40,859 nucleotides of DNA from Candidatus Gemmiger excrementavium (lineage in GTDB: Bacteria > Bacillota > Clostridia > Oscillospirales > Ruminococcaceae): assembly GCA_019116485.1 (NCBI GenBank), contig DXBO01000011.1, positions 1 to 40,859 of the forward strand, read 5' to 3'. The notes beneath the pieces are model-generated. The model was not told where the DNA came from. It saw only the letters and a list, made by a program, of their open reading frames with translations, and searched no databases. A program made the position numbers and the translations under genes. Of this stretch, positions 9,079 to 15,726 are shown piece after piece. The first letter of the stretch is position 1, and each line of letters begins with the position of its first letter.

Positions 9079-11121
9079 ATGGCAGAGATTCGTGTGCTGG
9101 ACAAGCATACCGCAGAACTGATCGCAGCAGGTGAGGTGGTGGAGCGCCCCGCCTCAGTGGCCAAGGAACTGCTGGAAAATGCTATCGACGCCGGGGCAAC
9201 CCAGATCACCCTGTCCATCACCCGCGGCGGGATCGCCCAGCTGCAGATTGTGGACAATGGCAGCGGTATCGAAGCCGAGTACATCGACAAGGCGTTCATT
9301 CGCCATGCCACCAGCAAGATCGCCAACGCCGACGATCTCACCCATATCCACACACTGGGGTTCCGCGGCGAGGCGCTTGCCTCCATCGCCAGCGTGGCCA
9401 AGGTGGAGGTGCTGACCCGTACGGAGCAGGACGAATATGCCTGCCGATACCGCATCGAGGGCGGGGAACCACAGGGGATGGAACCAGGGGCTCGGCCTGT
9501 CGGCACTACCATCACCGTCAATGAATTGTTTTACAACACCCCCGCACGGATGAAGTTTCTGAAAAAGGATGCCAGCGAGGGAACTTTTGTGGCGGATACG
9601 GTACTTCACGCAGCATTGTCTCACCCTGAGATCAGTTTCCGCTTTCTCCGGGACGGCAAGCAGCAGTTTCTGACACCGGGGGACGGAGACCTGCGCAGCA
9701 CGGTCTATGCTGTATTGGGGCGGGAATTTGCCCGGGACCTGCTGCCGGTAAGCGGCGGCACCGAAATTTACCGCGTTACGGGGCTGATTACACCGCCCCG
9801 GGCCTGCCGGGCCAGCCGCGGTGCCCAACACTTTTTTGTCAATGGGCGGTATGTCAAAAACCGCACGATGATGGCGGCGCTGGAAAACGCCTACAAAGGC
9901 ACGATGATGCAGGGCAAATTCCCCGGTGCGGTGCTGATGCTGGAAATGCCTGCCGACCTGGTGGATGTGAATGTCCACCCCGCCAAGACCGAGATCCGGT
10001 TTGCCCGGGAAAGCGATGTGTTTGACGCCGTGTACCGTGCTGTCCGCAATGCGCTGACCACACCGGGCAGTGGGGAATGCCGCTTTTCCATGGATACGAA
10101 GGGGACAGACGAACCGGCCAGAACCGGGAACCCAGAGCCACCAAAATCCCAGCCCCCCAAGCCCGCCCCGGTGCAGCAGCGGTTCACCACGCTGTCAGCG
10201 GCGGAATATCGCGCCATGATTCAATTGACCGAACCAGTACCGGCAAAACCGCTGCCCGGTACTGTGTCGGTGGAATCGCCAAAACCGGTGTACCACACCG
10301 CGCAGCAGCCCAAACCCCTGCAACCACACCTCGCGCCGGGCCCGGCTGTGCGGGAGGAGGCTGTGCTGGACATCCTGCCGGATTTGCCGGAACAAGAACC
10401 GCTGCAGGCAGCAGAGACATCTGTGGCGGAACCCCTGAGGCCGGCACCGGACCCCGCTCGGGAGGAAAGAGCGGAAGAAGAAAATTCGCTCCCCGCACTC
10501 AGTGCGCTGCCGCCAGAACCGGAACAGCTGCCTTTGGCGGCGCCGGAAGCGGAGCCGCTGCGACTGGTGGGGGAGGTGTTCAAGACTTATATCATCACTG
10601 AGCGGGCAGGGGAACTCTGCCTCATCGACAAACATGCCGCCCATGAACGCATCCTGTTTGAAAAACTGGCCAAGGATTATGGCAATGTGCCGGCCCAGCT
10701 GCTGCTGATGCCGGTGCAGGTCAACCTGACGGGTATGGAAAAACAGGCGCTTTTGCAGAATACCGACCTGTTGGCGGACGCAGGCATTGAGGTGGAGGAT
10801 TTCGGCGGCAATACTGTTGTGGTGCGCGCCGTTCCGGCGGATGTACCGGTGGACGATGTGGAGGATATGGCGGTGGAACTGGCAGCCCGTCTGAGCAATG
10901 GCGGACGGGACGCCCTGCGGGAAAAGACAGAGTGGGTACTTCATTCCATCGCCTGCCGTGCCGCCATCAAAGCGGGGGACCGTACCAGCGCCGAGGAGAT
11001 GCTGGCCCTGGCCCAGAATATTCTGGATGGAACCATTCCGCCTTTCTGCCCCCATGGCAGGCCCTGCGTACTGAAAATTACCCGGAAGGAGCTGGAAAAA
11101 CAGTTTGGCCGCCTTGTCTGA
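9079..11121 (+). CDS. mutL: DNA mismatch repair protein MutL (endonuclease type)
   Basis: MutL is the GHKL ATPase that couples MutS to strand incision. The ATPase motifs are ELLENAIDAGA, DNGSGI and GFRGEALASIASV in the first 110 residues. The C-terminal domain carries the endonuclease metal motif D517-K-H-A-A-H-E-R524 (usually DQHAAHER) and the CPHGRP motif near the end, so this MutL should nick DNA itself, as expected in bacteria without MutH. QLLLMP at residues 540-545 fits the QxxLxP clamp-binding motif. A Pro/Glu/Ala-rich linker of roughly 160 residues joins the domains and makes the protein (680 residues) somewhat longer than B. subtilis MutL. I chose ATG 9079 over GTG 9070 because AGGTGG lies at 9068-9073. 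Confidence 0.97.
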   Translation: MAEIRVLDKHTAELIAAGEVVERPASVAKELLENAIDAGATQITLSITRGGIAQLQIVDNGSGIEAEYIDKAFIRHATSKIANADDLTHIHTLGFRGEALASIASVAKVEVLTRTEQDEYACRYRIEGGEPQGMEPGARPVGTTITVNELFYNTPARMKFLKKDASEGTFVADTVLHAALSHPEISFRFLRDGKQQFLTPGDGDLRSTVYAVLGREFARDLLPVSGGTEIYRVTGLITPPRACRASRGAQHFFVNGRYVKNRTMMAALENAYKGTMMQGKFPGAVLMLEMPADLVDVNVHPAKTEIRFARESDVFDAVYRAVRNALTTPGSGECRFSMDTKGTDEPARTGNPEPPKSQPPKPAPVQQRFTTLSAAEYRAMIQLTEPVPAKPLPGTVSVESPKPVYHTAQQPKPLQPHLAPGPAVREEAVLDILPDLPEQEPLQAAETSVAEPLRPAPDPAREERAEEENSLPALSALPPEPEQLPLAAPEAEPLRLVGEVFKTYIITERAGELCLIDKHAAHERILFEKLAKDYGNVPAQLLLMPVQVNLTGMEKQALLQNTDLLADAGIEVEDFGGNTVVVRAVPADVPVDDVEDMAVELAARLSNGGRDALREKTEWVLHSIACRAAIKAGDRTSAEEMLALAQNILDGTIPPFCPHGRPCVLKITRKELEKQFGRLV

Positions 11122-12049
11122 ACCTCTGCGTGTCGTTGCTGTGGGCGGACCCACGGCCAGCGGTAAGACAGCGCTTTCGGTGGCTCTTGCCAAACATTTT
11201 GATGGTGAGATCATCAACGCCGATTCCATGCAGGTCTACCGCGATCTGTCGGTGGGGACCGCCAAGCCGTCCGAGGCGGAGCGGCAGGGGATACCCCATC
11301 ATCTGTTGGATTTTTTGCCCCCCGAACAGCCTTACAGCGTGGCGGATTTTGTGCAGGGAGCCGCGGCCTGCATTGCACAGATCACTGCCAGGGGACGTCT
11401 GCCTATGGTGGTAGGCGGTACCGGGCTGTACATCACCAGTCTTTTGAACGGTGTCAGTTTTGCGCCGGAAGAGACTGACCCCGCCCTGCGGCAGCATTTG
11501 CAGCACCAGGCACAGGAGCAAGGGGCGCAGGTTTTGTATGAGAGGCTTTGCCAGGTGGACCCGGTCTATGCTTCCAAAGTCCACCCCAACAACCTGCCCC
11601 GGGTCATCCGGGCACTGGAACTGTATGAGACCACTGGCCGCAGAATGAGCGAGGAACAGCAGGCTTCCCGGCCAGTCCGGCCACCCTACCGCAGCCTGTG
11701 TCTCTGTTTGACCTGCCGGGATCGGGGGGAATTGTACCACCGTATTGACCGGAGAGTGGATATCATGATGCAAAACGGCCTGTTGGCCGAGGCAGAACGG
11801 GTCTGGCAGAACCGGGAATGTTACCGGACGGCAGCCCAGGCTATCGGATACAAGGAACTTTTTCCGTACTTTTCCGGGGAGCAGCCGCTGCCGGACTGCG
11901 TGAATGCTTTGAAGCAGGCTACCAGGCGCTATGCCAAGCGTCAGCTGACTTGGTTCCGCCACCAGAATGACGCCGTGTGGCTGTACCTTGATGAAGAGGA
12001 CGTGATGCGGCGAGCCTGCGCACTGGTACAGGCATTTTTACAGGACTGA
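11105..12049 (+). CDS. miaA: tRNA dimethylallyltransferase MiaA
   Basis: MiaA transfers a dimethylallyl group to N6 of A37 in tRNAs that read UNN codons, making the substrate for MiaB. The 314 residues include the P-loop GPTASGKT (residues 15-22), the NADSMQVYRDL substrate motif and VVGGTGLYI. The start is TTG 11105, which lies 17 bases inside the end of mutL with AAGGAG at 11086-11091; no ATG is available near the N-terminus. The overlap implies translational coupling to mutL. Confidence 0.96.
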   Translation: MAALSEPLRVVAVGGPTASGKTALSVALAKHFDGEIINADSMQVYRDLSVGTAKPSEAERQGIPHHLLDFLPPEQPYSVADFVQGAAACIAQITARGRLPMVVGGTGLYITSLLNGVSFAPEETDPALRQHLQHQAQEQGAQVLYERLCQVDPVYASKVHPNNLPRVIRALELYETTGRRMSEEQQASRPVRPPYRSLCLCLTCRDRGELYHRIDRRVDIMMQNGLLAEAERVWQNRECYRTAAQAIGYKELFPYFSGEQPLPDCVNALKQATRRYAKRQLTWFRHQNDAVWLYLDEEDVMRRACALVQAFLQD

Positions 12050-12072
12050 ATCGCAAGAAGGGAGAGAAGCCT

Positions 12073-13302
12073 ATGGCGCGGATGAATAGTCGTCCAACTG
12101 CCGCGCGCGTGCTGCGCGGGGCGGGTATTGTGCTGCTGGCGCTTGTCTCCCTGTATGTGGTGATACAGTTCTTTGTGATCTTTGACCAGTCCTACAAGAC
12201 AGAGACCGCCATTGCATACACCATGGCGGACAGTGTTACGCTGGAAGGAGTGGCCGCCTTTGATGCCGTCACGGTAGTGGGAGAGGGAAACCTGGGCTAT
12301 CTGGTGCAGGATGGAGAGCGTGTGACCAACGGTACTGTGGTGGCGGAATGCTACACCGACGATACCCAGGGACTTTTGCGGGAACGGCTGGACCGGTTGG
12401 GGCGCAGCATCGAACTGCTGAGCAAGTCCCAAAATTCCGCCGGTACAGACCTGTCGGTGCTGACCAACCAGACCAAACAGGCGCTGTACAACCTGCTGGA
12501 CAAGTTGGATACCGCCCAATACAGTGGCATCACCGAGGCCGAGGACGAATTCCTGCTGGCTCAGAATCGGTTGCAGGTCAGCACCGGCCAGACAGGGGAC
12601 TTTGCTCAGACCATCGGCGCACTGCAGGCGGAGTACGATGAACTCAGCGCCCAACTGGGTGCCCTGCAGACCATTACCGCCACTACCAACGGCTATTTCA
12701 GCAGTACCGAAGCCGCACCTCCCATCCAGACGGACCCGCAGGCGCTGAGCGATGCCACCCCTGTGCAGCTGCAAGAAATGCTGACCGACGGTTTTCCCGC
12801 GGCAGAGACCGACCGTGCCGGGCAGATCGCTACCGGTTTCAGCTGGAAGTTTTACACGGTTTGTGATTTGGAGACCGCAGATCGGTTTGACGGCGTGACT
12901 TCGGTAAAGATCAGCGTGCCCGGCAAGCAGAACACCCCCCTTTCAGCTACGGTACTGGAAGTAACCCGCGACGAGGAAGCCGGGGTGGCCAAGCTGGTGC
13001 TGGAATGCCAGACCATCAACGCCGAGATTCTCAGTTTTGGGGTGGAGAATGCACAGATCGACCTGAAAACCTACGAGGGCATACGCATCGACAAGAGCGC
13101 ACTGCACATCGTCAACGGTGCCCGGGGCGTCTATGTCAAGTACGGCAATCTGCAGCGCTTTCTCAAGATCACCACGCTGTATGAGGATGAAAATTATATT
13201 CTGATCCCAGCGGACGGCGAGATCGGCACCGACAACGAGGTCCGCCTGTATGATGAGATTATTGTGCAGGGAACCAACCTTCAGGACGGAAAGCTGCTGT
13301 AG
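12073..13302 (+). CDS. HlyD-like membrane-anchored protein, division-cluster associated
   Basis: This 409-residue protein has one N-terminal membrane segment (about residues 17-37) and an extracytoplasmic remainder. The remainder has a barrel-sandwich-like part (GNLGYLVQDGERVTNGTVVAECY), a helical middle (about residues 95-200) and a C-terminal beta-rich part with VKYGNLQRFLKI and DEIIVQG, the layout of HlyD/RND-type adaptor proteins. No ABC or RND partner is adjacent. Its place immediately before sepF suggests a link to envelope or division functions rather than classical efflux, but that is inference. The start is ATG 12073 with GGGAGAG just upstream, 23 bases after miaA. Confidence 0.7.
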   Translation: MARMNSRPTAARVLRGAGIVLLALVSLYVVIQFFVIFDQSYKTETAIAYTMADSVTLEGVAAFDAVTVVGEGNLGYLVQDGERVTNGTVVAECYTDDTQGLLRERLDRLGRSIELLSKSQNSAGTDLSVLTNQTKQALYNLLDKLDTAQYSGITEAEDEFLLAQNRLQVSTGQTGDFAQTIGALQAEYDELSAQLGALQTITATTNGYFSSTEAAPPIQTDPQALSDATPVQLQEMLTDGFPAAETDRAGQIATGFSWKFYTVCDLETADRFDGVTSVKISVPGKQNTPLSATVLEVTRDEEAGVAKLVLECQTINAEILSFGVENAQIDLKTYEGIRIDKSALHIVNGARGVYVKYGNLQRFLKITTLYEDENYILIPADGEIGTDNEVRLYDEIIVQGTNLQDGKLL

Positions 13303-13321
13303 CACAGAATCTGTGCATTTT
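13302..13321 (+). terminator. Weak terminator-like hairpin after the HlyD-like gene
   Basis: GCACAG at 13302-13307 pairs with CTGTGC at 13311-13316 across a 3-nt loop, followed by ATTTTG. The stem is only 6 bp and begins at the last base of the stop codon. It could partly terminate the miaB operon before the sepF promoter. Confidence 0.4.
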
Positions 13322-13324
13322 GTA

Positions 13325-13353
13325 TTGACAATTGACAGAAAAAAGAAGATAAT
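13325..13353 (+). promoter_or_regulatory. Strong sigma-A type promoter for sepF
   Basis: A consensus TTGACA at 13325-13330 and GATAAT at 13348-13353 have the ideal 17-base spacing. A second TTGACA follows at 13332-13337, but its nearest -10 is poorly spaced. This is the best promoter match in the window and should drive sepF, ylmH and divIVA. Confidence 0.85.
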
Positions 13354-13376
13354 ATTCAATGTATATCGCTGCAATA

Positions 13377-13403
13377 GCGCGTGCCCGCAGGTCGGGCATG
13401 CGC
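13377..13403 (+). other. Stable 5'-UTR hairpin upstream of sepF
   Basis: GCGCGTGCCCG at 13377-13387 pairs with CGGGCATGCGC at 13393-13403: 11 bp including one G-T wobble, loop CAGGT. It ends 4 bases before the sepF ribosome site (AAAGGAG at 13408-13414). No T-run follows, so it is not a terminator. It could stabilise the mRNA 5' end or tune initiation. Confidence 0.7.
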
Positions 13404-13422
13404 CACCAAAGGAGTTAACGCC

Positions 13423-13872
13423 ATGTCCATGTTCGACAGCCTGAAAAGTAAACTGGGAATCGACCCGGAAGGGGATTCCTATATTGACGATACCGAGGAC
13501 GAAATCTTTGCGGGCGGGCAGGGCGCCGGCCCACAGGAATATGCTCAGCCGGAGGTAAAGCCGCACAGCAACAAGGTGGTCAACATCAACGCCACCACCC
13601 AGCTGCAGGTCGTTCTGGTAAAACCTGAACGCTTTGACGATGCTTCTGCTATTGCGGATCAGCTCAACGCCAAGCGCACGGTGGTTCTCAACCTGGAATC
13701 CACCGGCAAAGAGGTTTCCCGCCGTCTGATTGATTTCCTGTCCGGTGTGGCCTATGCCAATAACGGAGATATGAAACGCGTTGCCACCAGCACCTTTATC
13801 ATTACGCCCTATAACGTGGATATCATGGGCGACCTGATGAACGAACTGGAGAACAATGGCGTCTTCTTCTGA
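13423..13872 (+). CDS. sepF: Cell division protein SepF
   Basis: SepF is the membrane-tethering, FtsZ-binding protein that polymerises at the division septum. The 149 residues include a short N-terminal helix (MSMFDSLKSKLGI, the membrane-binding end), an acidic linker, and the SepF core from about residue 55, with VVLVKPERFDDASAIADQL, AKRTVVLNLEST and RRLIDFLSGVAYANNGDMKRV. I chose ATG 13423 because AAAGGAG lies 8 bases upstream. The end overlaps the ylmH-like gene by 17 bases. Confidence 0.95.
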   Translation: MSMFDSLKSKLGIDPEGDSYIDDTEDEIFAGGQGAGPQEYAQPEVKPHSNKVVNINATTQLQVVLVKPERFDDASAIADQLNAKRTVVLNLESTGKEVSRRLIDFLSGVAYANNGDMKRVATSTFIITPYNVDIMGDLMNELENNGVFF

Positions 13873-14665
13873 TTCTGTTGCGGTGCGTGGGTTCATCCCG
13901 CCGCAGAACGATGAAGAGCGCCGCTTGATGCGCCGCGTGGAAGAATTGTGCCGCGTTGCTCTTCATCGCGGCATTCCGCGCTATACGGGCTTTTTGTCGG
14001 ACCGGGAACAGGTTCTGGCTCGGGCTGCGTGTCATCGTGCGGCTTTCCCGGAACCGGATTTTCGGGGTGGGTATGACGGCGCGGAGCGCCGGGTACTCTG
14101 CCTGGAACCGCCGGATGCCTGGCAGGAAGAACCGCTGGCCTATCTGCAGCTGCGCGCGCTGGCTGCGGCAGGGGATAATTTGCCTGGTCACCGGGATTAC
14201 CTTGGCTCGATTCTGGGCCTGGGGCTGGATCGTGCCTGTGTGGGGGACCTGCTGCCGGACCCGCAGAACCCTGCTGTGTTTTATGCCGTGGTACTGGCGG
14301 ACAAGCAGCAGCTTATTGCCGCTGAGCTCACCAGCGCCGGGCGCTGCCCTGTACAGGCGGTTCTGTGCGAGAGGTTTCCCGACCATCTGCTGGCAGGACC
14401 GGAACGCCCCTTGCAGGAAGCAACGGTTTCCTCTCTGCGGGCCGATGCCGTGCTGGCAGCCATGCTGCATACCTCCCGGGCCCGTGCGGCAGACTATATT
14501 GCGGCAGGCCGGGTGGAGATCAACCATCTGCCCCTGCATGCCCCCCATGAGAGCGTATATGCCGATGATATTTTTACCATACGCGGTGTAGGCCGATACC
14601 GGCTGGCCGCTATCGGCGGGAAAAGCCGCAAGGAACGAGTGTTTATTTCCTATTTTCAGTATTGA
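13856..14665 (+). CDS. YlmH-like S4-domain RNA-binding protein
   Basis: This 269-residue protein ends in an S4 RNA-binding domain (about residues 200-265: LHTSRARAADYIAAGRVEINH, then DDIFTIRGVGRYRLAAI). Its central part resembles YlmH, with HRDYLGSILGLGLDRACVGDLL. YlmH binds ribosomal RNA and has been linked to ribosome rescue; it is encoded between sepF and divIVA in many Firmicutes. The start ATG 13856 lies inside sepF with GGAG 4 bases upstream, so translation is probably coupled. The ylmG/yggT gene that usually separates sepF from ylmH is absent here. Confidence 0.9.
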   Translation: MASSSDSVAVRGFIPPQNDEERRLMRRVEELCRVALHRGIPRYTGFLSDREQVLARAACHRAAFPEPDFRGGYDGAERRVLCLEPPDAWQEEPLAYLQLRALAAAGDNLPGHRDYLGSILGLGLDRACVGDLLPDPQNPAVFYAVVLADKQQLIAAELTSAGRCPVQAVLCERFPDHLLAGPERPLQEATVSSLRADAVLAAMLHTSRARAADYIAAGRVEINHLPLHAPHESVYADDIFTIRGVGRYRLAAIGGKSRKERVFISYFQY

Positions 14666-14720
14666 CAGGAGCGGGGCACTCCTGCGCAAACCTTGCCCCG
14701 GAAAGTCCGAAAACAGGAGG
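14666..14720 (+). promoter_or_regulatory. Possible pseudoknot or Shine-Dalgarno switch in the divIVA leader
   Basis: Directly after the ylmH stop, CAGGAG (14666-14671) pairs with CTCCTG (14679-14684). The 7-nt loop CGGGGCA (14672-14678) is fully complementary to TGCCCCG (14694-14700), which gives either an H-type pseudoknot or a competing hairpin. CTCCTG can equally pair with the second CAGGAG at 14714-14719, which is the divIVA ribosome site. The arrangement is therefore anti-anti-SD, anti-SD, SD. The pairings are seen in the sequence; function is inference. Confidence 0.5.
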
Positions 14721-14726
14721 AATATC

Positions 14727-15668
14727 ATGATCACTTCTGAGGATGTCCGCCGCGTAACCTTTGACAAAGCCATGCGCGGCTACCGCTGCGATGACGTGGA
14801 CGATTATCTCAAGCAGGTAGCGGAAAGCATGGAAGCGCTGTCCGCCCAGAATGACGATCTGCAGAAAAAACTCGTCGTGTTGGCACAGCGCATTGACCAG
14901 TACCGCGCTGAAGAGGACACACTGCGCACCACGATGATCAATGCCCAGCGTCTGGGTGAAAACGTGATCCGCGAAGCCAAACAGAAAGCCGCCGAGGTTA
15001 TTCGTGCAGCCAATATGAAGGCTGAAGACCGGGAACAGCGTGCCCGTGACGACGTGGAACTGGCCAAGCAGGAAGTGGTCACTCTGAAAAGTGAGGCGGA
15101 CAGCTTCAAGCGGTCTCTGATGGAGATGTACCGCAAACACATCAATCTCATCAGTAAACTGCCGGAGTACAAGCCCCCCGAGGAAGAACCTGCGCCGCAG
15201 GAAGCACCGCCTCCTGCGCAACCGGCACCGGAACCGGCCCCGGCAGAACCAGTGTATGCGGAACCTGCATATACCGAGCCTGCGCCGGAACCGCAGCCCG
15301 CTGCTCCGCAAACGGCTTATTATGAAGCACCGCCCGCGCCGGAGCCGGTGGCTGAACCCCAACCGGCTGCCCCTCAGGCGGAAAAGGTGGACACGGTAGA
15401 GTTTGCCATCGCGCCCCACCCGGAAGAACCGGAAGAGATTGCTCCGCCGCCGGCCCCTGCATCTCGGGCCCAGAAGGAATTGCCGTTCCAGCCGGGTGCC
15501 GGCCTGTATGACGATGCAGAACCGCAGCCGCCCGCTGCCCCCCAGCGCAAGACCCGCAAAACAGCGGCCAAGAGAAGCAGCCGCAAGACCCGGGCGGCCG
15601 CCGAGCCCCAGGAGGAACTGTCTTCCCCGGCTTTTGATAATTTTGAAGGCGTGGATTTTGACAGTTGA
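14727..15668 (+). CDS. divIVA: DivIVA-family polar/septal scaffold with long proline-rich tail
   Basis: DivIVA is a coiled-coil protein that binds curved membrane at poles and septa and recruits partners. The N-terminal lipid-binding domain is recognisable (MITSEDVRRVTFDKAMRGYRCDDVDDYLKQV), followed by coiled coil to about residue 145. The remaining half is unusual: about 130 residues rich in Pro, Ala and Glu, then a basic tract (KTRKTAAKRSSRKTR) and an acidic end (FEGVDFDS). The total of 313 residues is nearly twice B. subtilis DivIVA (164). The start is ATG 14727 with CAGGAGG at 14714-14720. Confidence 0.93.
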   Translation: MITSEDVRRVTFDKAMRGYRCDDVDDYLKQVAESMEALSAQNDDLQKKLVVLAQRIDQYRAEEDTLRTTMINAQRLGENVIREAKQKAAEVIRAANMKAEDREQRARDDVELAKQEVVTLKSEADSFKRSLMEMYRKHINLISKLPEYKPPEEEPAPQEAPPPAQPAPEPAPAEPVYAEPAYTEPAPEPQPAAPQTAYYEAPPAPEPVAEPQPAAPQAEKVDTVEFAIAPHPEEPEEIAPPPAPASRAQKELPFQPGAGLYDDAEPQPPAAPQRKTRKTAAKRSSRKTRAAAEPQEELSSPAFDNFEGVDFDS

Positions 15669-15680
15669 CGGTTTAACCGT
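15668..15680. repeat. Short perfect inverted repeat between divIVA and ileS
   Basis: ACGGTT-T-AACCGT is a 13-base odd palindrome starting at the last base of the divIVA stop. It could be a protein-binding dyad, since the loop is too tight for a good hairpin. No clear promoter or T-box is seen in the 58-base gap. Confidence 0.3.
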
Positions 15681-15726
15681 ATAGCCGGAATCAATTTATT
15701 GCCATAATAGAGGAGAGTAGGAAACT

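Noticed and set aside
6373-9108. Very long open frame on the minus strand (over 900 codons) opposite mutS, and similar ones opposite ileS, the RgpF-like gene, ABC-F and miaB
   Set aside because: They mirror strongly recognisable plus-strand genes. Their His/Gln/Gly-rich products match no family I know. The lack of stops follows from GC-rich codon use on the coding strand.
15669-15726. T-box leader for ileS
   Set aside because: The gap is only 58 bases and has no T-box consensus, specifier stem or terminator.
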